Virus record (IMG/VR): IMGVR_UViG_3300020470_002359
Coordinates: 1-21,321 of that record
From: a virus
Direction: 5' to 3' (one strand)
Length of the DNA stretch: 21,321 nt
Position 1 is the stretch's first letter; each line of letters opens with the position of its first letter. The translations under genes and the position numbers were made by a program. This document shows positions 1-5,338 of the stretch, piece after piece. The notes beneath the pieces were generated by a model. It was given only the letters and a program-made list of their open reading frames with translations. It did no database searches and was not told the DNA's origin.

Positions 1-126
1 TTTGTCCCAAAGGGAATCAAAGGCGGGGTCGTCTTCGAGGTGGGGTGGTGCTCCCAAATCGTGAACGAAGAGAAACAGATTTACCAGTGCGGTTTCCTCT
101 GCCTCGGTGAGTTGAAGATTTCTCAT
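1..126 (-). CDS. Small hypothetical protein, 3' end cut by window edge
   Basis: The first 42 codons are visible, beginning MRNLQLTEAEETALV and reaching FDSLWDK at the window edge. The sequence is acidic and probably helical. It resembles the proteins at 1353-1535 and 8349-8495, which share an L-x-x-x-E...D-x-x-x-LWD pattern, so it looks like one member of a small paralogous family. The ATG lies only 6 nt after a TATTAT box, so its mRNA may be leaderless; no Shine-Dalgarno sequence is present. The function is unknown. Confidence 0.6.
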   Translation of the reverse strand, partial: MRNLQLTEAEETALVNLFLFVHDLGAPPHLEDDPAFDSLWDK

Positions 127-132
127 ATTCTT

Positions 133-190
133 ATAATACACGGTCAGCGAGCGAATAGGGTAAAAAGTGGACAGTTTGCCAACTGGTCAC
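133..190 (-). promoter_or_regulatory. Dyad-class promoter of the gene at 1-126
   Basis: The minus-strand -10 box TATTAT is at 133-138. A dyad containing CAGTTGGCAAACTG (24-bp site 167-190) lies 28 nt upstream of it. The 17-nt-spaced -35 position shows no TTGACA-like hexamer. The same arrangement recurs at six other places in the window. The dyad centre would be near -52, a position where an activator could act; that role is inferred. Confidence 0.65.
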
Positions 191-219
191 AAAAATTCCA
201 GCCGCTTCGCTTGGGCATG

Positions 220-244
220 AAAAAACCCCTTTCGGGGTTTGGGG
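220..244 (-). terminator. Intrinsic terminator after the gene at 250-570
   Basis: On the minus strand AAACCCC, a GAAA tetraloop and GGGGTTTTTT form a GC-rich hairpin followed by a T-run. It lies just past the stop of the gene at 250-570 and upstream of the next promoter. Confidence 0.9.
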
Positions 245-249
245 TTTGG

Positions 250-570
250 TCATCGGATGATTTTGAACCCGTCAAAGAACGGGGTGCTGAGGTCGTCCAC
301 ATACCATGTGAAATCCTTCTGAAAAATCCTGCTGTTTATGAAGCAGTCAAGCACGGCGTTCAACCTTGATTTGGTCGTGGGTGTGTCCCATCCGCATGAA
401 CTCAATGTGATGTCACCGTGTGGGTTGATCTGAGCAATGCGGTTGCCGTGTAATCTGACATCTGTGTAACCCTCTGAATCGACCTCGACTGAGGTGTTCG
501 ATTTTGACCAGTTCATGCGATTGCGAATTGCGTTCTGCATTTGCTGTTCGATTTTTCTCATGTGGGTCAT
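250..570 (-). CDS. Small conserved-looking phage protein, unknown function
   Basis: This is a 106-aa protein. The N-terminal third is helical and basic. It is followed by a segment with VRLHGNRIAQINPHG and CGWDTPTTKSRLNAVL, a pattern (HGxxIA...TPTT+xRLN) that I recall from small phage proteins of unknown role. The start at 570 is supported by GGAGGAG 10 nt upstream. It is monocistronic, with its own -10 box (588-593) and terminator (220-244). I cannot assign a function. Confidence 0.75.
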   Translation of the reverse strand: MTHMRKIEQQMQNAIRNRMNWSKSNTSVEVDSEGYTDVRLHGNRIAQINPHGDITLSSCGWDTPTTKSRLNAVLDCFINSRIFQKDFTWYVDDLSTPFFDGFKIIR

Positions 571-580
571 GTCTGATTTA

Positions 581-600
581 CTCCTCCATTATAATCATAA
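581..600 (-). promoter_or_regulatory. -10 box fused to ribosome binding site
   Basis: The minus strand reads TTATAATGGAGGAGTAAA: a perfect TATAAT (588-593) immediately followed by GGAGGAG. If transcription begins about 7 nt after the box, the Shine-Dalgarno sequence sits at the very 5' end of the mRNA. The same fusion precedes the gene at 700-1044. I found no dyad at the usual spacing here. Confidence 0.6.
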
Positions 601-664
601 ATCTGCCCCGTTTGAACATTCCCGTAACAATATGAAACAAAATTCCAGCCGCCTGGTTTTGACA

Positions 665-690
665 ATAAAAAAGACCCTTTCGGGTCTTAG
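665..690 (-). terminator. Intrinsic terminator after the gene at 700-1044
   Basis: Minus strand AAGACCC-GAAA-GGGTCTTTTTT: a 7-bp stem, GAAA loop and T-run, 10 nt past the stop codon. Confidence 0.9.
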
Positions 691-699
691 GGTCAGATT

Positions 700-1044
700 T
701 CAGACTGTCCACGCTTTGACTGTTTTGACTGCCTGTGCGTGATAGGGTTTGATGAATTCAAATCCTTTTCTGAAGTCCTTGCCTAGTTCTTGGATTTCGT
801 ACTGGTGGATTTGCCAACGGGTGCGAATGTCCTTGAGATAGCGTTCAACTGTAATGAGGTTACGAGTTGAAGGACGGGTGAACTCAGTTTTTTTCTGAGT
901 TACCTTGCCACCTTTGAATGTGGTGACTGTGACCTTGGAAACTTGAGGTTTCTTTGGTGTTGCCTTTCTTGCCCGTGTCTTGCGTGCTGGTTTCTTAGGT
1001 GCAGCGGCAGACTTGACTGGGGTTGAAGTGGCGGTGCTTGGCAT
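700..1044 (-). CDS. Basic protein with Lys/Ala/Pro-rich N-terminal tail
   Basis: This 114-aa protein has a histone-H1-like tail in residues 10-35 (PKKPARKTRARKATPKKP). A C-terminal half (about 55-114) follows that is likely folded, with aromatic and charged residues. The tail suggests nucleic-acid binding, for example to host or phage DNA; this is inference from composition only. The ATG at 1044 is 18 nt from GGAGGGG, an unusually long gap, so the true start may differ by a few codons. It forms a monocistronic unit with its own -10 box, dyad and terminator. Confidence 0.75.
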   Translation of the reverse strand: MPSTATSTPVKSAAAPKKPARKTRARKATPKKPQVSKVTVTTFKGGKVTQKKTEFTRPSTRNLITVERYLKDIRTRWQIHQYEIQELGKDFRKGFEFIKPYHAQAVKTVKAWTV

Positions 1045-1069
1045 AAATGCTTTGCGTGTTTACCCCTCC

Positions 1070-1148
1070 ATTATAAACCCTAAGGGGTTGACAAAATGCT
1101 GATTCGTTACACTATGCAACAAAAAAGTCCAGTTTGTCAACTGTCTAC
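1070..1148 (-). promoter_or_regulatory. Promoter with distant dyad, gene at 700-1044
   Basis: TATAAT (1070-1075) is directly followed by GGAGGGG. A clean dyad, CAGTTGACAAACTG, lies within the site at 1125-1148 but is 49 nt upstream of the -10 box instead of 28-29. The extra 21 nt is two helical turns, which would keep the dyad on the same DNA face. Confidence 0.5.
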
Positions 1149-1176
1149 GCAAGTCAGCCGCCTGGCGGCGAGACAG

Positions 1177-1202
1177 AAAAAAACGGGATTAAATCCCGTT
1201 TA
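1177..1202 (-). terminator. Intrinsic terminator overlapping the stop of the gene at 1189-1356
   Basis: Minus strand AAACGGGATTTAATCCCGTTTTTTT: a self-complementary stem with a T-run. The stop codon of the 55-aa gene lies inside the loop region, so the last three sense codons form the 5' arm. Confidence 0.9.
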
Positions 1203-1356
1203 GAAAATCGTGCATGTGATCCAAGTATTCTTCGTATGTCCCGTTGAACCAATCAGGGGCAACTCGCTTGGAATGCTTTTGGGCAGACTCTCGGATCTCC
1301 CTTTCAGAATATCCCTTATCCAAGAGACCTGAGTAGAATTCGCTGATCGTGCTCAT
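1189..1356 (-). CDS. Hypothetical 55-aa protein
   Basis: The protein starts MSTISEFYSGLLDKGYSERE and ends MHDFLNGI. It is charged and probably helical, and I recognise no domain. GGAGG sits 7 nt before the ATG. The start codon overlaps the stop of the upstream gene (ATGA), which indicates translational coupling with the 60-aa protein at 1353-1535. Its 3' end merges with a strong terminator. Confidence 0.8.
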   Translation of the reverse strand: MSTISEFYSGLLDKGYSEREIRESAQKHSKRVAPDWFNGTYEEYLDHMHDFLNGI

Positions 1357-1535
1357 GAGTTTTCCTCCGTGATGATTTTATGTTCTGCACAAAGGATTTT
1401 ATCCCAAAGCAGATCGAACAGAACGGGGTCGTTATGCTCCTCAAAATCGAATTGGGAACAAAAGTGTGCCATCTCTTCGAGCATGGCGTGCTCTTCAGAA
1501 TTGAGCACGAGAGAAAATTGGTCGGTGAATTTCAT
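1353..1535 (-). CDS. Small acidic protein, paralog of the gene at 1-126
   Basis: This 60-aa protein begins MKFTDQFSLVLNSEEHAMLE and contains DPVLFDLLWDKILC. A longer reading to 1655 would run through the promoter, so the ATG at 1535 is preferred. It lies 6 nt after TATTAT, exactly as in the gene at 1-126, which implies a leaderless mRNA. The LWDK segment and preceding helix match the 1-126 and 8349-8495 proteins. It is the first gene of a two-gene unit with 1189-1356. Confidence 0.75.
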   Translation of the reverse strand: MKFTDQFSLVLNSEEHAMLEEMAHFCSQFDFEEHNDPVLFDLLWDKILCAEHKIITEENS

Positions 1536-1541
1536 ATTCTT

Positions 1542-1599
1542 ATAATACACGAAAATGCCCACCATTGGCAAAATAGTGGACACTTTGAGAATTGGCACG
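1542..1599 (-). promoter_or_regulatory. Dyad-class promoter of the 1189-1535 unit
   Basis: The -10 box TATTAT is at 1542-1547 and the dyad (CCAATTCTCAAAGTGTCCAC, within 1576-1599) is 28 nt upstream. The -10 box plus the next 9 nt are identical to the promoter at 133-138. Confidence 0.65.
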
Positions 1600-1657
1600 A
1601 AGCGAAGCGGCTGACAAAAAATCCAGCTGACCGTGTGCGATTTGTAAACTGTCACAA

Positions 1658-1678
1658 GGGATGCCCCAAGGACATCCC
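1658..1678 (-). terminator. Possible hairpin terminator downstream of 1719-1892
   Basis: GGGATG...CATCCC on the minus strand gives a 6-bp stem with a 9-nt loop and only a weak T-rich tail. It lies about 40 nt past the stop of the 57-aa gene. Confidence 0.35.
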
Positions 1679-1696
1679 AATTGAATTAGACTGATC

Positions 1697-1718
1697 TTTT
1701 CCACAGGGTTGTGGAAAA
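1697..1718 (-). other. Perfect inverted pair of TTTTCCACA boxes
   Basis: TTTTCCACA (1697-1705) and its reverse complement (1710-1718) flank a 4-nt spacer just after the stop of the 57-aa gene. TTTTCCACA is the DnaA-box form I recall for cyanobacterial origins. As RNA, the pair would also fold into a 9-bp hairpin. It has no T-tract, so it is a poor classic terminator. Confidence 0.5.
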
Positions 1719-1892
1719 CTATTCCATCTGTTCCAAGACCTCGTGGTCTCTCTGCTCCAACTCCTGATAGTCAGAGTCACCACTTAGATAGTCAAATGCC
1801 TCTGCCTTAGAGTAAGCATCTTCTAAATTGTCTGCTTCTACTTCAACCTTATAATAGGAAGTAGATTTAGTTAAGAAAGAAAAAGTTGACAT
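1719..1892 (-). CDS. Hypothetical acidic 57-aa protein
   Basis: The protein reads from MSTFSFLTKSTSYYKVEVEA to EVLEQME. The segment YYKVEVEADNLEDAYSKAEAF followed by DYQELEQRD suggests one beta strand and a helix, a layout common in tiny phage proteins. No Shine-Dalgarno sequence is visible; the upstream stretch is A/T-rich (1893-1917). The function is unknown. Confidence 0.65.
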   Translation of the reverse strand: MSTFSFLTKSTSYYKVEVEADNLEDAYSKAEAFDYLSGDSDYQELEQRDHEVLEQME

Positions 1893-1927
1893 TTAATAAA
1901 AAAGTAAAAAAGTGAGTTTTCCGACTT

Positions 1928-2245
1928 TTAGGATTTTACAGGAAACGATAAACTCTCGCCTTCTGCCAATCCATAAGTTGTCACATTACTGTCTTTTGGA
2001 CTTTCACCATAAACTGTGATGTGCTTGGCATTGTCTAAGAGTTCATCGAATAGGTTATCCTCAGGACATCCTGAGTTTTCCATCTCAATGATGTGGTCTC
2101 TTAGTTCGGTCTTGCCCATTCTACCATAGTAGTCAGTTAGTGAATCGTACACATACTGCTCCATGTCTTTGTAGTCCATGCGATCTAGGACGATCTCAGC
2201 ATACTGTTCAACTATGTAATCCAGTTGTGCTGCGTTAATGGTCAT
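1928..2245 (-). CDS. Hypothetical protein, cyanophage type
   Basis: This is a 105-aa protein from MTINAAQLDYIVEQYAEIVL. An N-terminal helical part (LDYIVEQYAEIVLDRMDYKDMEQYVYDSL) is followed by a short acidic region. I recall similar small proteins from cyanophages but know no function. An in-frame ATG at 2269 would add MDLIPFLF and falls at the predicted transcription start; a start at 2245 or 2269 is equally possible from sequence. The gene is driven by the promoter at 2275-2334. Confidence 0.7.
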   Translation of the reverse strand: MTINAAQLDYIVEQYAEIVLDRMDYKDMEQYVYDSLTDYYGRMGKTELRDHIIEMENSGCPEDNLFDELLDNAKHITVYGESPKDSNVTTYGLAEGESLSFPVKS

Positions 2246-2274
2246 AAAAAGAAAGGGGATTAAGTCCATGTATC

Positions 2275-2334
2275 TATAATGCCATAAAAAACTGCCCACT
2301 AGGTGAAATAGTGGACAGTTTGTGAACTGGTTGG
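2275..2334 (-). promoter_or_regulatory. Dyad-class promoter of the gene at 1928-2245
   Basis: CATTAT/ATTATA (2275-2281) with a dyad containing CAGTTCACAAACTG (2311-2334) at 29 nt. AGATACATG follows the -10 box, which parallels AAGTACATG at the other promoters. Confidence 0.6.
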
Positions 2335-2358
2335 CGTTTGGTCTACATGATCATGATA

Positions 2359-2517
2359 TCATGTATCATAGAAATCCTCCTGGTAGGTTTGCTTTTTGAA
2401 TTTGGTTACCTTTTTCTTGTGAGACCTTCGGACTCCCTTGATATTGTAACCATAATCATTAAACTCCTCCTCTAATTGTTTAGTTTTAGGGTTGCCAGGA
2501 CGGTATTTCTTCGCCAT
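2359..2517 (-). CDS. Hypothetical basic 52-aa protein
   Basis: MAKKYRPGNPKTKQLEEEFN at the start, then a Lys/Arg-rich middle (RRSHKKKVTKFKK) and an acidic C-terminus (YQEDFYDT). It may bind nucleic acid on the basis of charge alone. The gene stands alone between 2551-2841 and 1928-2245. A late-type promoter motif lies 35 nt upstream (2552-2559). No good Shine-Dalgarno sequence is seen. Confidence 0.65.
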   Translation of the reverse strand: MAKKYRPGNPKTKQLEEEFNDYGYNIKGVRRSHKKKVTKFKKQTYQEDFYDT

Positions 2518-2550
2518 AGTGATAGTTAGTAATTAACTAGTAAACTTCAA

Positions 2551-2841
2551 CTATTTATTTTCAACTAGTACACCATCTCTTACTTGACGGTGTATGAAAC
2601 TACCAATAGATTGCCTCTGATTGTTAGTTCCTTCATCTAATTCATGTGATAATAGTACTTCACATAGATTATTATTGAATTCTACTAATTCAGGGCAATT
2701 AAATGCATATTCTTTCTCAAAATTAGAAGAATATGTAATAAATACCTGATTTTCCGCGATTCTAATAGAATCTATGGCAGATGAGTCTAAATCTGTGTAA
2801 TTTGCTTCGATTTTCACTGGGTTTTCCACAAATAGGGTCAT
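2551..2841 (-). CDS. Hypothetical 96-aa protein
   Basis: The N-terminal half reads IDSIRIAENQVFITYSS and then KEYAFN, a pair of strands like the small KTSC-type beta domains of phages. The resemblance is weak and I do not claim the family. The C-terminus is acidic then basic. AAGGA lies 6 nt upstream of the ATG. The gene is preceded by a leader of about 190 nt starting from the promoter at 3034-3092. Confidence 0.65.
   Translation of the reverse strand: MTLFVENPVKIEANYTDLDSSAIDSIRIAENQVFITYSSNFEKEYAFNCPELVEFNNNLCEVLLSHELDEGTNNQRQSIGSFIHRQVRDGVLVENK
2552..2559 (-). promoter_or_regulatory. Possible T4-type late promoter
   Basis: Minus strand AATAAATA fits the NATAAATA late-promoter form of T4-like phages. 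It overlaps the stop codon of the gene at 2551-2841 and is 35 nt before the 52-aa gene. An 8-bp motif can occur by chance in A/T-rich DNA. Confidence 0.4.
2822..2830 (+). other. DnaA-box-like TTTTCCACA
   Basis: An exact TTTTCCACA within the start region of the gene at 2551-2841, where it encodes part of FVENP. It is part of the cluster at 1697-3684. Confidence 0.35.
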
Positions 2842-3033
2842 TTTAAGTCCTTATAAAGTTAAATAGACGGATTTGAACTCATACAAAAACCTCAAAAACT
2901 TAAAAAGTCAGTTTTTTAACTTTCTTACTTTTATAAGAAACTTAAAAAGTCATTTTTTTGCTTTTTGTGCTTTTCTGAAAGTCTCAGAAAGTCAAAATCG
3001 CAGTTTTTCGAGTCTTTTGCTGTTCATGAACTT
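2842..3033 (-). promoter_or_regulatory. A/T-rich structured leader with direct repeats
   Basis: This is the predicted 5' leader of the gene at 2551-2841. It holds a near-exact direct repeat (AAACTTAAAAAGTCA followed by a T-run; about 2895-2917 and 2938-2959). It also has a hairpin with arms 2918-2927/2934-2943 (9 of 10 pairs) and a perfect 7-bp hairpin TTTCTGA/TCAGAAA (2972-2978/2984-2990). A short ORF, MNSKRLEKLRF, starts at the predicted transcription start. Base composition alone favours some structure, so regulatory function is inferred. Confidence 0.4.
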
Positions 3034-3092
3034 ATTATAGGGCATCGCCAAGGGTTTTCGAGGGTTTTTGTGCCACTTTGAGAACTGTCACA
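3034..3092 (-). promoter_or_regulatory. Dyad-class promoter of the 2551-2841 leader
   Basis: TATAAT (3034-3039) with a dyad containing CAGTTCTCAAAGTGGCACA (3069-3092) at 29 nt. AAGTTCATG follows the -10 box. Confidence 0.65.
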
Positions 3093-3276
3093 CACCTGCT
3101 TGACTTTCGATCCACTGCGGCCTAAGACAACAAGAGGAGAGCACAATAGAACACACATACTATATTTTTTAATATATTTCAAAAGATTTCCACAGGACCT
3201 CGAAATTCTGTGGAAAACTCAGTCTCTCACTGGTGCGGAAGGTTACTCAAGGATAGTATCCTGATAACAATTCTCA
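3093..3276. other. Non-coding stretch between promoter and the gene at 3277
   Basis: I find no convincing gene here. It contains an A/T-rich patch (about 3160-3180), the inverted DnaA-like pair at 3186-3217 and a small palindrome AGGATAGTATCCT near 3252-3264. These may act as transcript-end hairpins for the upstream oxygenase gene. Confidence 0.4.
3186..3217. other. Inverted pair of TTTCCACA-type boxes
   Basis: ATTTCCACA (3186-3194) and TGTGGAAAA (3209-3217) form a stem around a 14-nt spacer, next to an A/T-rich tract. This is similar to the pair at 1697-1718. They could be DnaA-type sites or an RNA hairpin after the gene at 3277-3891. Confidence 0.4.
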
Positions 3277-3891
3277 TTAACGAGAGACATCAGTGTTCAC
3301 CCACACATTACCACTTACTGATACCCTTTCTTCCTTACAATTATAGTATGGATACACTGCATGTAACAACTTACTTGGGAAGAATAACATCTTACCTTCA
3401 TCCTTTGGTGTTAACATGTACCTATTCATACATGTCTCTCCTAGTATGTTCAAGTATTGGAATTCAAAGCAACTGTTTAACTTAGTGTTAGCAGTATTAT
3501 CTTTGTTCTGTTCCTTGTAGTCTGTTGGTATCTTTAACCATATAACAAATGAAAATGCACCACCATGATTATGTGTTGGTTGATATTCATGTTGATATTG
3601 GTAGTTAACCCAGAAGTCTTTAAGCATATAAGGATGCTCTTTGTATATGTTCTGGTGTTTAACTGTGGAAAATGCTGTGGAAAACTCTCTAATCAATGGG
3701 TTGATAGTATTAAACAAGAATAGGTCGTCTATGTCCTTTATGTTAATACTCTTATCTACATGCCCAATGAGTTGTGACTTAGCATCTGTTGTTTGTCCTT
3801 GTTCAATACACTTGTTAATATGATTTAACTCGTGTTCATTTAATTGGTGTTCTAACCAACCAAAATTATCAGGATGAACCACTCTTACCAT
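3277..3891 (-). CDS. Putative 2OG-Fe(II) oxygenase (PF13759-like)
   Basis: This 204-aa protein shows the small phage-type 2-oxoglutarate/Fe(II) oxygenase layout. FWVNYQY is followed by an H-x-H pair (His107, His109 in PTHNHGG), a FSFVIWLKIP strand, FPSKLLHAVYPY with the distal His177, and EERVSVSGNVW, where Arg189 would bind 2-oxoglutarate. The substrate is unknown; such proteins in phages are thought to hydroxylate proteins or other phage/host targets. It is the last gene of the unit starting at 4941. There is no clear Shine-Dalgarno sequence before ATG 3891. Confidence 0.75.
   Translation of the reverse strand: MVRVVHPDNFGWLEHQLNEHELNHINKCIEQGQTTDAKSQLIGHVDKSINIKDIDDLFLFNTINPLIREFSTAFSTVKHQNIYKEHPYMLKDFWVNYQYQHEYQPTHNHGGAFSFVIWLKIPTDYKEQNKDNTANTKLNSCFEFQYLNILGETCMNRYMLTPKDEGKMLFFPSKLLHAVYPYYNCKEERVSVSGNVWVNTDVSR
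3664..3684 (-). other. Two direct TTTTCCACA boxes inside a gene
   Basis: Minus-strand TTTTCCACA occurs at 3664-3672 and 3676-3684 with 12-bp periodicity. They encode FSTAFSTV in the oxygenase. They match the DnaA-like boxes of the nearby intergenic DNA; coding repetition is an alternative explanation. Confidence 0.35.
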
Positions 3892-3994
3892 TTTGTAATC
3901 TCTTGGGTAATCTTGTACCTTTAACAGTCTTCAGATTATGTTTGATTTGTTTAAGTTTCTTGAGATGCTCTTTGATCTCTTTCTTTGATATCAT
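3869..3994 (-). CDS. Possible small basic ORF bridging two genes
   Basis: A 41-aa frame, MISKKEIKEHLKKLKQIKHN through KSGSS, fills the 59-nt gap between two genes and overlaps both. It is Lys-rich with a helical heptad look, and its codon use is similar to its neighbours. No Shine-Dalgarno sequence is seen. It may be a real coupled gene or chance. Confidence 0.3.
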   Translation of the reverse strand: MISKKEIKEHLKKLKQIKHNLKTVKGTRLPKRLQNGKSGSS

Positions 3995-4379
3995 ATTCTA
4001 TGATGATCTTTTTGCTTGATCTACCCATAGAATTAAGTGTTTGGACTCTTTCGCATGTTCCATTTAATAGAGCAGCGATTTGAAGGCACTCAGAGACTAA
4101 CTCTCCTTCGTCCATGTGCATGAATTTATCTTCTTCAGTGGTCATAGCAGAGGGCATGGTAGCAACCATGTGATCAACACAATCTTTATAATCATTACCA
4201 TCAGTAATGCATTGTTCTACATCTTCTGGCGTGAACTCCTGTGAGATGTCACATTCATGATATTCTTCCACACAGTCTGTTTTACATTCTGTATCGTTGA
4301 TATCACACTCACTAGTACATTCAAGGAGTTGATCTGTGCAATCTTTTTCTTCATGCTGTACAATTGGGTCTTCCGACAT
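3951..4379 (-). CDS. Acidic cysteine-rich protein with CX3C pairs
   Basis: This 142-aa protein has about ten cysteines, mostly in the first 60 residues. ECTSEC and ECKTDC are twin CX3C motifs six residues apart, followed by further single cysteines (YHEC, EQC, KDC). CX3C pairs usually form helical hairpins held by disulfides or bind metal. The ATG at 4379 is chosen over a TTG at 4385. It overlaps the upstream gene by 29 nt. The plus-strand 55-aa protein at 5150-5317 has a similar DCLIEC segment. The function is unknown. Confidence 0.7.
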   Translation of the reverse strand: MSEDPIVQHEEKDCTDQLLECTSECDINDTECKTDCVEEYHECDISQEFTPEDVEQCITDGNDYKDCVDHMVATMPSAMTTEEDKFMHMDEGELVSECLQIAALLNGTCERVQTLNSMGRSSKKIIIEYDIKERDQRASQET

Positions 4380-4638
4380 AATCAAATGTAATTACTACTT
4401 GTTTTTTACCAATGCCATATTGATCTAGTGTGGTAGTATATGTTATCTCGCCACCTAATTCATTGGCAATCTTATTGAGTTCTTCTTCCTGCCTTGGATT
4501 GATTATTCCAGGTTGGTAGTCATTCTCAATCTCTTTCCGTAAATCGTTATGCAATCGCTCAACTGGTGTCCACTCGTATCCAAACTCATGCTTATCTTTT
4601 CCTTCAATTGATGTGGTTTCAGGGTATAGTCTGGTCAT
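4351..4638 (-). CDS. Hypothetical 95-aa protein
   Basis: It starts MTRLYPETTSIEGKDKHEFG, with an amphipathic middle (PVERLHNDLRKEIENDY) and a C-terminal strand pattern (GGEITYTTTLDQYGIGKKQV). GGAG lies 10 nt before the ATG. The start overlaps the upstream stop (ATGA), so it is coupled to the 51-aa membrane protein. No family is recognised. Confidence 0.75.
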   Translation of the reverse strand: MTRLYPETTSIEGKDKHEFGYEWTPVERLHNDLRKEIENDYQPGIINPRQEEELNKIANELGGEITYTTTLDQYGIGKKQVVITFDYVGRPNCTA

Positions 4639-4790
4639 AAGAGTATTGCTCCTATAATGAACCCTTTAGCGAATGATATGCATAGTACTTGATAATCAGT
4701 GAGGTTGAACTTGTCTTGAAACTTTTTAATCAGTTTCTTGTCCCACTCCACTACCTTATCAAATCCTTGCTTAATGTTAATGTTCCACAT
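4635..4790 (-). CDS. Small membrane-associated protein, 51 aa
   Basis: A basic amphipathic N-terminal part (KVVEWDKKLIKKFQDKF) is followed by a hydrophobic C-terminal segment (VLCISFAKGFIIGAILL, about residues 35-51) that could span or insert in a membrane. It is the second gene of the unit starting at 4941, with 4 nt between stop and next start codons, and it overlaps the next gene by 4 nt. Similar tiny tail-anchored proteins are common in cyanophages. The role is unknown. Confidence 0.7.
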   Translation of the reverse strand: MWNINIKQGFDKVVEWDKKLIKKFQDKFNLTDYQVLCISFAKGFIIGAILL

Positions 4791-4794
4791 ACAC

Positions 4795-4941
4795 TTAAAT
4801 CTGGTGTGTATTATTTAGTTCCCTCTCAGAAGCGATGTCATCAGTGTCAATCTCCACAATACTATACTTATCATCACGATATGGATTGTATGCAAAGAAC
4901 TTGAGTATCTCTTCATACATTTCAGGTGGATATGTATTCAT
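4795..4941 (-). CDS. Hypothetical 48-aa acidic protein
   Basis: It begins MNTYPPEMYEEILKFFAYNP and ends SERELNNTHQI. GGAGGCGAGG lies upstream but is separated from the ATG by an A+T run (eight T), giving a spacing of about 12 nt. It is the first gene after the sigma70-like promoter at 4977-5005. No family is recognised. Confidence 0.7.
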   Translation of the reverse strand: MNTYPPEMYEEILKFFAYNPYRDDKYSIVEIDTDDIASERELNNTHQI

Positions 4942-4976
4942 AAAAAAAATCGCCTCGCCTCCGAGAGTATGTCAAT

Positions 4977-5005
4977 ATTATAGCATACTTGGGAGATTAG
5001 GTCAA
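4977..5005 (-). promoter_or_regulatory. Sigma70-like promoter with extended -10
   Basis: TTGACC (5000-5005), 17 nt, then TATAAT (4977-4982) preceded by TATGC. Spacing and hexamers fit host housekeeping sigma. The same AGTATGC-TATAAT block occurs at 16353-16381. No dyad of the other class is present. Confidence 0.75.
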
Positions 5006-5065
5006 TATGAGTATTATTGCGTAGATAAGAACTGTTAAAATGTATGTCAAATACTAGCGTTTGCA

Positions 5066-5073
5066 CATAAATA
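5066..5073 (+). promoter_or_regulatory. T4-type late promoter on the plus strand
   Basis: CATAAATA fits the NATAAATA late-promoter form. It is 76 nt upstream of the only plus-strand gene. A TAGAAT box nearby (about 5079-5084) is a weaker alternative -10. Confidence 0.5.
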
Positions 5074-5149
5074 GTGGTAGAATTAAGGATAACAAGATGA
5101 AGTAAAACTTCCTTCATTATGAGTCTAACAATTCAAAGAGGTCACAAGT

Positions 5150-5317
5150 ATGTCGCACAATCTTCTAAGCAAGAATCAACTAGCAGAATGGAATCATTTT
5201 GAGACAAGTACAACGAGCAGTAATGCCAACCTAGAAAAGATCAATGATTACTACGACTGCCTGATTGAGTGCGAAACAGACCACACAGACAAACGAATAT
5301 GTAACCTAATACTATGA
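5150..5317 (+). CDS. Lone plus-strand 55-aa protein with CX3C motif
   Basis: It starts MSHNLLSKNQLAEWNHFETS, with a polar Ser/Thr stretch and then a C-terminal part with DYYDCLIECETDHTD and a further Cys (RIC). The CLIEC spacing (CX3C) resembles the Cys-rich protein at 3951-4379. AGAGGT lies 7 nt upstream of the ATG. The unit has its own late-type promoter and a strong terminator and runs against the surrounding minus-strand operons. An overlapping alternative ATG at 5119 gives a 27-aa frame without as good a ribosome site. Confidence 0.7.
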   Translation: MSHNLLSKNQLAEWNHFETSTTSSNANLEKINDYYDCLIECETDHTDKRICNLIL

Positions 5318-5338
5318 ATCCAAAATCATAAGTGTAAC

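Noticed and set aside
1353-1655. Longer 100-aa reading of the 60-aa gene
   Set aside because: The first 40 codons cover the dyad and -10 box; the internal ATG matches its paralog.
2347-2366. ATCATG-rich palindrome after the 52-aa gene as a terminator
   Set aside because: The stem is A/T-rich with no T-tract; too weak to call.
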